Notes: generated by a model from the letters alone, not told the origin. A stretch of DNA of 64,000 nt from an uncultured Acidimicrobiia bacterium (GCA_958295745.1 OY282370.1:310001-374000); one strand, 5' to 3'. Counted from the first letter of the stretch, positions 19,549 to 28,541 are shown. Program-made: numbers and translations.

Positions 19549-19917
19549 TCAGGCGGGGGGCGGCGCCCTGTGCTCTTCGAGCTCGGCGAGGCTCGCCCAT
19601 TCGAGGGTGCGGGCGTGGGTGGCTTCCAGCACGACGTCGGGGGCCATGCCGGCCTGCTTGGCCTCCACCCACCGGGAGGCGCACAGGCACCAGCGGTCTC
19701 CGGGTTTCAGACCCGGGAAACGCATGGCGGGATTCGGGGCGGAAAGATCGTTGCCCACCGAACGGGAGAACTCGAGGAACTGCTCGGTCATCACTACGCA
19801 CACCGTGTGCACGCCGTAGTCACCGCCGTCGGTGTTGCAGCACCCGTCGCGGAACCACCCGGTCAGTGGATTCCGGGAGCACTCTTCCAGTTCGCTGCCG
19901 AGAACGTTGCGGGCCAT
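19549..19917 (-). CDS. DUF2237 family protein
   Basis: 122 residues that match DUF2237 over their whole length: NVLGSELEECSRNPLTGWF, RDGCCNTDGGDYGVHTVC, MTEQFLEFS, FPGLKPGDRWCLCASRW and VVLEATHARTLE. The family is small, cytosolic and of unknown biochemical function; its conserved cysteines suggest metal binding (inference). The ATG start is preceded by AGGTG. It lies between a small membrane protein and dsbB on the same strand. Confidence 0.88.
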   Translation of the reverse strand: MARNVLGSELEECSRNPLTGWFRDGCCNTDGGDYGVHTVCVVMTEQFLEFSRSVGNDLSAPNPAMRFPGLKPGDRWCLCASRWVEAKQAGMAPDVVLEATHARTLEWASLAELEEHRAPPPA

Positions 19918-19965
19918 GCACCTGATTGAACCACACCCGGACGACCCGACACGAATCCGCTTATT

Positions 19966-20331
19966 TCAGAAACTCTGGCCGAAGTTCGATATCCCGCGGA
20001 TGCCCAGCCCCATCATGAACAGGAGGGCCAACCCCCAGTAGAGGGCGGGGCGCCGCCGGAACTGCTCCCGGTAGATGTAGATGAAAGTCACGGTAAGGAG
20101 GATCACGATGCCGTAGAACATGTGGATGCTGCCCGGCTCGAAGTCTTGGCCGAAGAGCACCAGCCCCAGCCCTACCTGAACCACCATCGACACCACCGAC
20201 AAGCCGACCGAACCCTTGAACAACAGGTCCGGCGGACGCCTTAGAAAGTGGTAGGCGAGCGCCGCCACCCCCGAGACCCCGCAGACCCAGATGGCCGCCC
20301 ATCCCAACCAGCCGTGCACCGAAGACAACAT
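19966..20331 (-). CDS. Small four-helix membrane protein, function unknown
   Basis: 121 residues with four hydrophobic helices. Notable polar positions are an N-terminal H6, a mid-protein H in GSIHMFYG, and arginines between helices 3 and 4 (REQFRRRP). The GSIHMFYGIVILL segment hints at heme or quinone-related small membrane proteins, but no family is recognised. It is preceded by a 103-bp gap after the acyl-CoA ligase and followed by the DUF2237 gene. Confidence 0.65.
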   Translation of the reverse strand: MLSSVHGWLGWAAIWVCGVSGVAALAYHFLRRPPDLLFKGSVGLSVVSMVVQVGLGLVLFGQDFEPGSIHMFYGIVILLTVTFIYIYREQFRRRPALYWGLALLFMMGLGIRGISNFGQSF

Positions 20332-20434
20332 ATCGATCCACCCCCCTCAGCTCGGCAGGGCGCCTACCGAGAACGGCGGCGCCGGTACGGCGGCGGTCTT
20401 CAGCAATGCGTCCGGCCCCATCTCCGACGACGAT

Positions 20435-22093
20435 TCAGTCCCGGCCGAGGAACCGGTCGGAGTACCGGTCCCGCATCACCTTCTTGTCGAACTTGCCGGT
20501 GCCGGTCTTGGGAACCTCGTCCGCGAACACGTAGTCGTCGGGCAGCCACCATCGGGCCACCTTCCCGTCGAGGTGGCCGGCCAGATCCTCTCCGGTCACC
20601 TGCTCCCCCGGGTGCGGGACCACCACCGCCAAGGGCCTCTCCTGCCACCTGGGGTGGGATATCCCCACCACCGCCGCCTCCGCCACCTTCGGGTGCGCCA
20701 TGATCAGGTTCTCCAGGTCGATCGAAGATATCCACTCCCCACCGGACTTGATCACGTCCTTGGCGCGGTCGGTGATGCGGATGTAGCCCTCCGGGGTGAT
20801 CTTGCAGACATCCCCGGTTCGTAGCCAACCGTCCACCATCGTCTCGGCGCTGCGGGGATCATTCAGGTACTCGGCGGCGATCCAGGGCCCCTGGATGAGG
20901 AGCTCCCCGAAGGCCTCCCCGTCCTGGGGCAGATCCCGGCCCTCGTCGTCCACTATCTTGACCCTCAGGCCGGGAATGGGCAGACCGGCGGTCTCGAGGT
21001 AGTCGAGTTGCCGCCCCCAATCCCAGGACTCCATCTCGGGCCGCAGGTCGGCGATGGCCGCCAAGGGATTGGTCTCCGTCATACCCCATCCCTGGGTCAC
21101 CCTGATCCCCCTCTCGCGCCAGAACCAGTCGATCATGGCCCGCGGCACCGCGGAGCCTCCGCACAGGAAGGAGCGGATCGACGATATGTCGCGCTCCGGG
21201 TGGGCGGTCAGATAGTTCTGTATCCCCAGCCATATGGTCGGAACGCCGGCCGAAAAGGTGACCTGCTCCCCTTCGATCAGATCGACAAGGGCCCCGGGCG
21301 ACAGGTCGTGGCCGGGGTAGGTCAGTTTGGCGCCGGCGGCCGTGGCCGAGAACGGATAGCCCCAACCGGCGGCGTGGAACATCGGCACCACCGGCATGAA
21401 GTTGTCCGACGCCGCCAGCGGCTTGACGAACAGGCTGGACAGGGTGTGCATGTAGGTGGAGCGCTGGGTGTAGGCGACGCCCTTGGGGTTTCCGGTGGTG
21501 CCGGAGGTGTAGCAGTACATGTGGGGCGAGCGCTCGTCCAGCTCCGGCCAAGGGCCGGAGGGTCCGGGGCCCTCGATCAGGTCCTCGTAGGCGACGGCGC
21601 CGGGCAGGGACACCTCCGACGGATCGCCGTCGAGCAGTATCCAGCTGCGCACGGATGGGAGCCGGGGGGCGAGCAACTCGGCCGCCTCCACCATGTCCCC
21701 CGATACGAACACCGCCCGATCCCCGGCGTGGTCGATGATGTAGCGTATCTGGTCGGGGAGCAGCCGGATGTTGACCGTATGGCAGATCCGACCGGTGTTG
21801 GCGGTGGCCCAGTAGATCTCATGATGGCGATGGGTGTTCCAGGCCAGCGTCCCCACCGCGTCGCCCGGCTCGATGCCCAGCCGCCCCAGGGCGCCGGCCA
21901 GCCTCCGCACCCGGTCGTCGGTGGCCCCGTAGGTGGTGCGGTGGAGGGCGCCGTCGGGGTTGACGGACACGATCTCCCGATCCGGATATATCCGGACCGC
22001 CCTCTCGTACAGGGTGGACAGCAGGAGCGGATAGTCCATCATGTGCGCGGGCATCGGCCTGCTCCCGATCCCCCCGGCGCCCCGTCTATCCAT
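20435..22093 (-). CDS. Acyl-CoA synthetase, AMP-forming
   Basis: 552 residues. It carries the P-loop YTSGTTGNPKGVAY, GWGMTETNPLA, the adenylate-binding WLRTGDVCKITPEGYIRITDR, and the late catalytic lysine context KTGTGKFDKKVMRD. It activates a carboxylic acid, most likely a medium- or long-chain fatty acid, to the acyl-CoA through an acyl-AMP. The ATG at 22093 overlaps the 3' end of the PH/SHOCT gene by 8 nt; ATG codons at residues 14, 18 and 19 (starting MPAHMMDYPLLL) are alternative starts closer to family length. Confidence 0.88.
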   Translation of the reverse strand: MDRRGAGGIGSRPMPAHMMDYPLLLSTLYERAVRIYPDREIVSVNPDGALHRTTYGATDDRVRRLAGALGRLGIEPGDAVGTLAWNTHRHHEIYWATANTGRICHTVNIRLLPDQIRYIIDHAGDRAVFVSGDMVEAAELLAPRLPSVRSWILLDGDPSEVSLPGAVAYEDLIEGPGPSGPWPELDERSPHMYCYTSGTTGNPKGVAYTQRSTYMHTLSSLFVKPLAASDNFMPVVPMFHAAGWGYPFSATAAGAKLTYPGHDLSPGALVDLIEGEQVTFSAGVPTIWLGIQNYLTAHPERDISSIRSFLCGGSAVPRAMIDWFWRERGIRVTQGWGMTETNPLAAIADLRPEMESWDWGRQLDYLETAGLPIPGLRVKIVDDEGRDLPQDGEAFGELLIQGPWIAAEYLNDPRSAETMVDGWLRTGDVCKITPEGYIRITDRAKDVIKSGGEWISSIDLENLIMAHPKVAEAAVVGISHPRWQERPLAVVVPHPGEQVTGEDLAGHLDGKVARWWLPDDYVFADEVPKTGTGKFDKKVMRDRYSDRFLGRD

Positions 22094-22688
22094 CGAGCAA
22101 CTTCCGCTTCTCGACCTCGAACTCCGGCTGCGTCAGCACGCCCTCGTCTCGCAGCCTGGCCAGTTTGACGAGCTCATCGGCCGGCGACGGACTGGGGCCG
22201 GTTCCGCCCAGGTCGAGGATGCGCTCCTCGCGGAGGCGGTAGATCAGCGCCTGGGTCGCCTCCGGCCGCGGGATGTCGGAGTACCGGCTCTGGCCGGCCT
22301 CCCCCGCCGATTCGATCACCAGATCGCCGGAGCGGAGAATGCGCTCGCCGACCGTCTGGGAGAAGGAGACGTTGTCGATCCGCTCCAACGGTATCTCCTT
22401 GCCTTGCCGGGCGATCAACCCGGCCCGTACGATGAGCCGCTCGTTGGTGATGATGAACTTGGTGAACAACCAGCGGTACCAGACCCTCACCGGCGCCAGC
22501 AAACCGGCCAGGATCACTATCAGGGCCGGGATCAGGCCCAATAGACCATCGACGTAGACCACCAGCAGGACGGCGGCCGCGGTCGCCGCCGCCAGCAGGG
22601 CGACCGGCCCGATCAGCAGCTTCCAATGGGGGCGGAACTCGGTCTCCACATGCTCGCCGGGGCTGAGCAGGCGCTTCGGATAGGGCAT
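22086..22688 (-). CDS. PH-domain (bPH2) membrane protein with SHOCT tail
   Basis: 200 residues from the ATG at 22688. Two transmembrane helices (about 26-72) are followed by a bacterial PH-like segment (FIITNERLIVRAGLIARQGKEIPLERI). The C-terminal 30 residues, DELVKLARLRDEGVLTQPEF, are a SHOCT oligomerisation motif. Proteins of this design are common in actinobacteria and lack a settled function. The gene is divergent from the second acyl-CoA synthetase (118 bp between starts) and co-transcribed with the first. Confidence 0.85.
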   Translation of the reverse strand: MPYPKRLLSPGEHVETEFRPHWKLLIGPVALLAAATAAAVLLVVYVDGLLGLIPALIVILAGLLAPVRVWYRWLFTKFIITNERLIVRAGLIARQGKEIPLERIDNVSFSQTVGERILRSGDLVIESAGEAGQSRYSDIPRPEATQALIYRLREERILDLGGTGPSPSPADELVKLARLRDEGVLTQPEFEVEKRKLLDG

Positions 22689-22805
22689 ACCCGCCAGGGT
22701 AGCGGAGCCGCCGCCTCCATCCACAGCGGGATTCCGCCCGCCCATAACGGCGATGGGAGGGGCACAGACGCGCCGCCCCGGACGGGCGGGTATTCTCCGG
22801 GCGGT

Positions 22806-24401
22806 ATGCCCGTCTACCGGACCGAGCTGACGCCCCTGTCCTTCCTGGAGCGGTCTTCGATCGTCTACGCCGACAAGACGGCCATCGTGGACGGTGACCG
22901 CCGCATCACCTACCGGGAGATGGCCCGGGAAACCACCCGGATGGCCGACGCCTTGGAGAAATCGGGTATCGGACCGGGCGACCGGGCGGCTTTCCTGTGC
23001 TCCAACACCCCGGAGATGTTGATGGCCCACTTCGCCGCGCCGCTGATCGGAGCGGTGCTGGTGGCGGTCAACACCCGGCTCTCGCCCGACGAGATCCGCT
23101 ACATCCTCGACCACTCGGGGGCGAAGATACTGATCGGGGAGGCCGACCTGCTGGCCGGCCTGGCCGGGGTGATCGGCGAACTGGAAACCGTGGTCGAGAC
23201 GGTCTCCATGGACCGCGGCGGAGGCGGCGCCGGGTACCCGGCCACCCCCTACGACCGGTTCCTGGCCAGGGGGTGCGGCGACCCCCGTCCGTGGGCGGTG
23301 GACGACGAGGAGCGGATCATCTCCATCAACTACACCTCGGGCACCACCGGCCGTCCCAAGGGGGTCATGTACACCCACCGGGGCGCCTACCTGAACGCTC
23401 TGGGGGAGGTGATCCACTCCCGCCACACCCCCCGTTCCGTCTACCTCTGGACCCTCCCGATGTTCCACTGCAACGGCTGGTGCACCACCTGGGGCGTCAC
23501 CGGGATCGGAGGAACCCACGTGTGTCTGCCCCGCGTCGACCCGGCCGAGATATGGTCGTTGATCGACTCGGAGGGGGTTACCCACTTCAACGCCGCACCC
23601 ACCGTCCTGATCAGCCTGGCCAACGCCCCGCAGGCCCATCCCTTCCCCCATCCGGTCACCGTCACGACCGCCGGCGCCCCTCCCAGCCCCACCATCATCG
23701 AAACCATGGAGGGGCTGGGGGCGCAGATAGTGCATATGTACGGCCTCACGGAGACCTACGGACCGCACACCGTCTGTGAACCCCAGGCGGGAATGGACGA
23801 GATGTCCACGGAGGAACGGGCCCGGTTCCTGGCCCGGCAGGGCGCGGCTTTCATCATCGCCGATCCGGTGCGGGTGGTGGACGAGGACATGCAGGACATC
23901 CCGCAGGACGCCGCCGCCATGGGAGAGGTGGTGATGAGGGGCAACAACGTGATGAAGGGGTACTTCGACAATCCGGAAGCCACCGCCGAGGCCTTCCGGG
24001 GCGGCTTCTTCCATTCCGGCGACATAGCGGTCTGGCACCCCGACCAATACATAGACCTGCGGGACCGGTCCAAGGACATCATCATCTCCGGCGGCGAGAA
24101 CATATCGACCATCGAGGTAGAGAAGGCCATCGCCGGTCATCCGGCGGTGATGGAGTGCGCGGTGGTGGCCGTCCCCCATGAACACTGGGGGGAGCGGCCC
24201 AAGGCCTTCGTGGTGCTCAAGGCCGGGCGCACCGCCCAGCCCCGGGAGATCATCGACCACGTAAAGGGCCGTCTGGCCCATTTCAAGGCGCCGGACGAGG
24301 TGGAGCTGGTCGAGACCCTGCCCAAGACCTCCACCGGAAAGATCCAGAAGTTCGTCCTCCGGGACGCGGAGTGGTCGGGGCGGGAGCGCCGGATCAACTG
24401 A
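22806..24401 (+). CDS. Acyl-CoA synthetase, AMP-forming (long-chain type)
   Basis: 531 residues from the ATG at 22806; the open frame upstream has no homology. Motifs are YTSGTTGRPKGVMYTH, YGLTETYGPHTVCEP, FHSGDIAVWHPDQYIDLRDRSKD and the C-terminal KTSTGKIQKFVLRD with the catalytic Lys. Its best matches in style are the long-chain-fatty-acid and acyl-CoA ligases of beta-oxidation. No ribosome-binding site is visible; TATTCT at 22791-22796 ends 9 nt before the ATG, so the mRNA may be nearly leaderless. It is divergently paired with another ligase operon. Confidence 0.9.
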   Translation: MPVYRTELTPLSFLERSSIVYADKTAIVDGDRRITYREMARETTRMADALEKSGIGPGDRAAFLCSNTPEMLMAHFAAPLIGAVLVAVNTRLSPDEIRYILDHSGAKILIGEADLLAGLAGVIGELETVVETVSMDRGGGGAGYPATPYDRFLARGCGDPRPWAVDDEERIISINYTSGTTGRPKGVMYTHRGAYLNALGEVIHSRHTPRSVYLWTLPMFHCNGWCTTWGVTGIGGTHVCLPRVDPAEIWSLIDSEGVTHFNAAPTVLISLANAPQAHPFPHPVTVTTAGAPPSPTIIETMEGLGAQIVHMYGLTETYGPHTVCEPQAGMDEMSTEERARFLARQGAAFIIADPVRVVDEDMQDIPQDAAAMGEVVMRGNNVMKGYFDNPEATAEAFRGGFFHSGDIAVWHPDQYIDLRDRSKDIIISGGENISTIEVEKAIAGHPAVMECAVVAVPHEHWGERPKAFVVLKAGRTAQPREIIDHVKGRLAHFKAPDEVELVETLPKTSTGKIQKFVLRDAEWSGRERRIN

Positions 24402-24510
24402 ATCGGCCTCGGCGGGACCGCCCGGGGAGACCCTCGACCCCCCGGCGCCAGGACCGTTGCCGAAGTCCCGGTCCCGGCGCTCAGAGGGCGGCTGTCAGGG
24501 AGGAGGAGAC

Positions 24511-24573
24511 ATGCACCCGATCAGCCTTTCGGTCCCTTTGTTCCGGGCCGGACGGCTGCTCGGGATTGCATGA
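24511..24573 (+). CDS. Possible 20-residue leader peptide
   Basis: MHPISLSVPLFRAGRLLGIA, preceded by the very strong ribosome-binding stretch AGGGAGGAGGAGAC directly before the ATG. It ends ATGA, overlapping a second small frame. The strong signal in front of such a short frame, followed by two hairpins, suggests a regulatory leader rather than a functional protein. No homolog is recognised. Confidence 0.4.
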   Translation: MHPISLSVPLFRAGRLLGIA

Positions 24574-24641
24574 ATATCCATTGCCCGGCAACTTACCGCC
24601 GCCGGGCGCCGGGGGTCCGGAAGAACCCGGACGATTTTTAG
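24570..24641 (+). CDS. Possible 23-residue frame coupled to the preceding leader
   Basis: This frame opens in the ATGA overlap with the leader peptide and reads MNIHCPATYRRRAPGVRKNP followed by DDF. Its last codons and stop lie in the terminator-like hairpin and T-run at 24615-24638, so translation here would disrupt the hairpins. Support is positional only. Confidence 0.25.
   Translation: MNIHCPATYRRRAPGVRKNPDDF
24583..24638 (+). terminator. Two hairpins, the second followed by a T-run
   Basis: Hairpin 1 is GCCCGGC (24583-24589) with GCCGGGC (24601-24607) and an 11-nt loop. Hairpin 2 is GTCCGG (24615-24620) with CCGGAC (24627-24632), loop AAGAAC, followed by GATTTTT. The second has the form of an intrinsic terminator. 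It may end the ligase transcript or act as an attenuator under control of the small frames at 24511-24641. The rest of the 312-bp gap between the ligase and the nuclease gene shows nothing else besides a promoter. Confidence 0.55.
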
Positions 24642-24700
24642 CCGACCGGTGATTTTCTTTCGCGGCCTTCCCAATCCCGGTTTCCGCCGCACCCGGCCTG

Positions 24701-24706
24701 TATAGT
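24701..24706 (+). promoter_or_regulatory. -10 box TATAGT placed for a leaderless transcript
   Basis: TATAGT ends 7 nt before the ATG at 24714, so transcription would begin at or next to the A of the start codon. No Shine-Dalgarno sequence is present between them. This geometry is common for leaderless actinobacterial mRNAs. Confidence 0.55.
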
Positions 24707-24713
24707 TACAGCA

Positions 24714-25556
24714 ATGTCATTATCCGCAGGTACTTCCCCTGCGACCCTGAAGACCCTTTCCCCCAGCCGGGCTGCCAACTTCAAGCAGTGCCCCCGGCTG
24801 TACCGGTTCCGTTCCATCGACCGCCTACCCGAGACCATCACGGAGCACCAGGCCCGGGGCACCGCCGCCCATCTGGCGCTGGAGCGCCTGTTCGATCTCC
24901 CCGCCGGACATCGGACCGCCGACCGGCTCTACGACCTGTTCCGTGAGGTCTGGACCGAGCTGCGGGCCGTTCCCGAATACGCGGGCCTGTTCGGAACCAT
25001 CGACGAGGAACGTGACTGGGGGTTGAAGAGCCTGGGCGTCATCGCCAACTATTTCACCCTGGAGGACCCGACAGACGTGACCCCGCTCCGCAGGGAGCTC
25101 GAGATGACGGAGGACCTGGGCGAGATCGGCATCCACGGCATCTTGGACCGCCTCGACGAGCGGCCCGACGGGAAACTGGTGATCACCGACTACAAGACCG
25201 GGGCCGCCCCTGCGGAACGCTACGCCCTGCCGGCCTTCTTCGCCCTGAAGATATACGCCATGCTGGTGCGACGGAGGTTCGAGCAGACCCCCGCAGAGCT
25301 GCGCCTCATGTACCTGGGCAGCTCCACCGTTTATTCGATCCGGGTCGACGACGGGATGCTGGACGGGATCGAACGTCAGCTCCTGGCCCTGACCAAAGCC
25401 ATCAGGCGGGCCATCGAACAGGACAACTTTCCGCCTAGGCCCTCGATACTGTGCGGCTGGTGCTCGTTCCGGGATATCTGTCCGGCCTTCGCCGACCCTC
25501 CCGCCGAGACCACTCCCGCCGAGGCCCTGCCCGTCCTGTCGGCGGCGGCCGGATAG
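24714..25556 (+). CDS. RecB-like PD-(D/E)XK nuclease with probable Fe-S cluster
   Basis: 280 residues. It opens with LSPSRAANFKQCPRLYRFR, has AAHLALERLFD near 52, GIHGILDRLDERPDG and VITDYKTG near 160 (nuclease motifs II and III), and ends with CGWCSFRDICPAF. One early cysteine and three late ones give the four-Cys Fe-S arrangement of Cas4/AddB-type nucleases (PDDEXK_1). Stand-alone actinobacterial members are probably DNA-processing exonucleases. No CRISPR array or other cas gene is nearby. Expression is probably from the leaderless promoter just upstream. Confidence 0.85.
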   Translation: MSLSAGTSPATLKTLSPSRAANFKQCPRLYRFRSIDRLPETITEHQARGTAAHLALERLFDLPAGHRTADRLYDLFREVWTELRAVPEYAGLFGTIDEERDWGLKSLGVIANYFTLEDPTDVTPLRRELEMTEDLGEIGIHGILDRLDERPDGKLVITDYKTGAAPAERYALPAFFALKIYAMLVRRRFEQTPAELRLMYLGSSTVYSIRVDDGMLDGIERQLLALTKAIRRAIEQDNFPPRPSILCGWCSFRDICPAFADPPAETTPAEALPVLSAAAG

Positions 25557-25613
25557 CCTCACCCGCCGAATCGGTCCTCATCGGGGAGTTCCGGGCGGCC
25601 CGCGGCAGAGCTT

Positions 25614-26909
25614 TTACGGGTAGACCCCCCGGACCAGCTTGGCCTTCGTCACCTTGTCGATCCCCTTGATGAGAGCCGCGGTGCGCATGTCCACCTTCCG
25701 GCGGATGCTGATCTCGAGCACCTCCTCGAAGGCCCGGATCATGATCTCCCGCAGCCGGCTCACGATCTCGTTCTCCGACCAGAAGTAGTTCTGGAGGTCC
25801 TGCACCCACTCGAAGTAGGACACCGTAACCCCTCCGGCGTTGCAGAGGACGTCGGGGACGATGAACACTCCTTTGTCCCGCAACACCCGGTCGGCCTCCA
25901 TCGTTACCGGGTTGTTGGCGCCTTCGAGTATCAGCCTGGTGTTCACCCTGTCGACGTTCTCGCCTGTTATCACGCTTCCTACCGCGGCGGGGATCAACAC
26001 CTCGCACTCGATGTCGAACAGATCCCCGGGGTCGATCTCGTCCGCGTCGGGGAAACCCGCCACCCCGCCGGTCCGGTCGACGTACCGGGTCAGCTTCCCC
26101 AGCTCGACGCCCTTTCCGTTGTAGACGGCGCCGGTCAGGTCGGCCACCGCGATGACGCGGCAGCCCAACTCGGAGGCGGCGAGGGCGGCGTAGCGGCCCA
26201 CGTTGCCGAAACCCTGGATGACCACCCGGGCGTCCTCGACCTTGACGCCGCACCGCAGGGCCGCCGACGGCAGCAGGCTGACCGCCCCCCGTCCGGGCGC
26301 CTCGCGGCGGGCCACCGACCCGCCCAGCTCGGGCGGCTTGCCGGTGACCACCGCCGGAACCGCATGGCCCTGGTTCTGGCTGTATGTGTCCATCATCCAG
26401 GCCATCACCTGCTCGTTGGTACCCAGATCGGGGGCCGGAATGTCCTTCTGCGGACCGATCATGTTGATTATCTCGGCGGTGTAGCGCCGCGTCACCCGCT
26501 GGAGCTCTGATCTGGTGAGGCGGTGGGGATCGATGCGCACCCCGCCCTTGGCGCCGCCGAACGGGAGGCCCACGATGGCGCACTTCCAGGTCATGAGCAT
26601 GGCCAGCGCCGCCACCTCCCCCATGTTGACGTCCATGGCGAACCTGATCCCCCCCTTGGTCGGCCCCATGGTGAGCACGTGCTGGACCCGGTAACCCACG
26701 GCGTTCCTCACCTCGGAGTACCCGTCCATGCGGTAGGGGAAGGTGACCATCAACGAACGCTGCGGCATGGAGAGCCGCTCGCGAACGTTGTCGTCGACGT
26801 TCATGATCTCGGCCACCCGCTCGAACTGCCCCACCGCATCCCGGTACATGGGCGAGTCCCACTCGGAGGCGGCCATCTCCACGGGGCCGGGCCGGTCGGC
26901 GGAGCTCAC
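25614..26909 (-). CDS. Glu/Leu/Phe/Val dehydrogenase (probable glutamate dehydrogenase)
   Basis: 431 residues from GTG at 26909. This start is preferred because GGGGGAGGAG lies 6 nt upstream and it overlaps the DUF1015 stop as GTGA; an ATG 11 codons later has no properly spaced ribosome-binding site. Motifs are GPTKGGIRF and GGAKGGVRIDP (substrate-binding and catalytic Lys), PAPDLGTNEQVMAWM, VVIQGFGNVG (dinucleotide fold) and ILEGANNPVT. It catalyses reversible oxidative deamination, most likely glutamate to 2-oxoglutarate with NAD(P). A leucine-type substrate is not excluded. Confidence 0.9.
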   Translation of the reverse strand: MSSADRPGPVEMAASEWDSPMYRDAVGQFERVAEIMNVDDNVRERLSMPQRSLMVTFPYRMDGYSEVRNAVGYRVQHVLTMGPTKGGIRFAMDVNMGEVAALAMLMTWKCAIVGLPFGGAKGGVRIDPHRLTRSELQRVTRRYTAEIINMIGPQKDIPAPDLGTNEQVMAWMMDTYSQNQGHAVPAVVTGKPPELGGSVARREAPGRGAVSLLPSAALRCGVKVEDARVVIQGFGNVGRYAALAASELGCRVIAVADLTGAVYNGKGVELGKLTRYVDRTGGVAGFPDADEIDPGDLFDIECEVLIPAAVGSVITGENVDRVNTRLILEGANNPVTMEADRVLRDKGVFIVPDVLCNAGGVTVSYFEWVQDLQNYFWSENEIVSRLREIMIRAFEEVLEISIRRKVDMRTAALIKGIDKVTKAKLVRGVYP

Positions 26910-28141
26910 GGCGCTCCTCCCCCGCCCGGTTCGGCGAGCGGGTCCCAGCGCACCACTAACAGGCCCGACCTGGGTTTGGGGGTGAACCAGGTCGACTTGG
27001 GAGGCATCGTCCGGCCCGCATCGGCCACCGCCGTCATCTGTTCGACCGGCGGCGGATACAACGCGAAGCCCACCTCCCCGGGGCATGATCTTCCGATTCT
27101 CTCGATGCGCATCACGGCCTCCTCTCCGGCTACGAACGACAAGCGGGGATCCTCGTAGGACGAAACTCCGAACACCGGACCGAGGATCAGCTCATGCAAC
27201 AGGCTCACATCGAGCCGTTCGACGGGATCGGAGGGAAGGGCGCCGCGGAATCCCAGGCGATGCCAGACACCCTCCAACAGCATCGATATCTCTCCCACCG
27301 CCCGGGGTCGGGCGTCCACGCCGCCGGACGGTCCGATCTCCGTCATCTTCCAATCTCCGCCCAGCGCCCGGGCCACTCTAACGGGTGAAGGGGCTTTTTC
27401 GAGCCTGATGGACCGGTTGTATTCGAGCGCCCTGAGATGAGCCGTGGGGTACAGAATGGCCAGGAACCACCCGGGGACCGCCCCGGCCCGGCAAGAGGCG
27501 GCCACCCGGTGATGGCCGTCGGTGATGTACAAGACGCCGATCCGGGCGGCGGCTTCTTCCACCTCGGCGATATCGGCGGGGTCCGCAACCGCCCAGAGCC
27601 GCTGGCGCACCCCGTCGGGGCCGGTGAAGTCCCGGAGAGGCGGGCGGGCGGCCAGGCGCTCCATGAGACGAAGGTGATCCTCGTCTGCGCGGAACCCCAG
27701 GGCCACGGGGCTGGAAGTCAACCGGGCGGTCCGGTAGAACGAGGCCAGATCGTCCACCCGCTCCTCGAGCGTCCCTTCATGTCCGAGGATCAGGCCTTCG
27801 GAAACGGACGCAACCGGCAAACCGGCCACCATCCCCAGCAGGCGGCGGCGGCCGGTGTCCAGCTCGTAGAGAAAGAAGGCCTCGGACGGGAAGGCCTCGT
27901 ACAGGCCCCTGTGCAGCATCCCCTCGAAGTGACCGGCGGCCCGGCGGGCGACTGCGGAACGGCCGGGCGTAGGTTCCGGGAAATCAGCCGCCGAAAGGGT
28001 GACGTTCACGAAGCAGTCGGGCTTCTCGACCGCATAGGCGTACCGGTCTCCCCCCGGGATCGAGTCGTATTGGGGCGCCACCATTTCGGCGGCCCGATCG
28101 GCCCGGGCCACCAGCGCCTCGACCGGGATGACGGCGGTCAT
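26906..28141 (-). CDS. DUF1015 family protein
   Basis: 411 residues. Diagnostic segments are VAPQYDSIPGGDRYAYAVEKPDCFVN (positions about 22-47, key residues PQYD and NxxxP-like start), FLYELDTGRRRLLGMVAGL, and LYITDGHHRVAASCRAG, the ADGHHR-like core of DUF1015. The biochemical role of the family is unknown. Here it is translationally coupled to the glutamate dehydrogenase-like gene, which suggests a role in amino-acid metabolism (inference). It is divergent from the 28361 gene across a 219-bp gap. Confidence 0.85.
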   Translation of the reverse strand: MTAVIPVEALVARADRAAEMVAPQYDSIPGGDRYAYAVEKPDCFVNVTLSAADFPEPTPGRSAVARRAAGHFEGMLHRGLYEAFPSEAFFLYELDTGRRRLLGMVAGLPVASVSEGLILGHEGTLEERVDDLASFYRTARLTSSPVALGFRADEDHLRLMERLAARPPLRDFTGPDGVRQRLWAVADPADIAEVEEAAARIGVLYITDGHHRVAASCRAGAVPGWFLAILYPTAHLRALEYNRSIRLEKAPSPVRVARALGGDWKMTEIGPSGGVDARPRAVGEISMLLEGVWHRLGFRGALPSDPVERLDVSLLHELILGPVFGVSSYEDPRLSFVAGEEAVMRIERIGRSCPGEVGFALYPPPVEQMTAVADAGRTMPPKSTWFTPKPRSGLLVVRWDPLAEPGGGGAP

Positions 28142-28360
28142 TGGACGGATGCTCCGACGGCAGGCATCACCGGCCCGAAGGTCTGCCGATAGAGGCCGTC
28201 AGACGATAGATATCAGTACACACCGAAGATTCCGCACGATATCCCGCCCCGGCCGGATCCGGAGCCCCGACCTGGAACAGCAGGCCGGGCTCGGCCGGTG
28301 TCAGAAGAATATCGAAGGCGCCGAACCCGTTTTGTCACACCCCCATGATACGTTGGCCGC

Positions 28361-28507
28361 ATGAACAAATACACCACTACCGAACAAGCCATCGAGGCGG
28401 GGACCTTCGCCGCCGCCGAGCAGGCCCTCCGGGAGGCCGGGATCGAGTTCACGGTGGTCGAGGAGGAGCCTCTCTTCCCCGCCGCCGAGACCCCCCTTGC
28501 CGCTTGA
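28361..28507 (+). CDS. 48-residue hypothetical protein
   Basis: ATG at 28361 to TGA at 28505-28507: MNKYTTTEQAIEAGTFAAAE, then a helical, acidic stretch ending TPLAA. It looks like a small two-helix or helix-strand protein (EQALREAGIEFTVVEEEP resembles a substrate-binding alpha-beta unit such as in DUF2007-like signal transducers). It ends 34 nt before the preferred start of the helicase gene and may be co-transcribed with it. CATGATA before the start could be a -10 region. Confidence 0.5.
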   Translation: MNKYTTTEQAIEAGTFAAAEQALREAGIEFTVVEEEPLFPAAETPLAA

Positions 28508-28541
28508 CCCCGGCAGGGAACGGGACGGGAAGCCGTACCCG

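Noticed and set aside
22689-24281. Upstream extension of the PH/SHOCT frame to about 730 residues
   Set aside because: It runs antisense through the acyl-CoA synthetase gene and reads as His/Gly-rich noise. The PH protein begins at 22688.
24714-25556. Cas4-like nuclease as a sign of a CRISPR locus
   Set aside because: No direct-repeat array and no other cas gene is present; stand-alone nucleases of this family are common.
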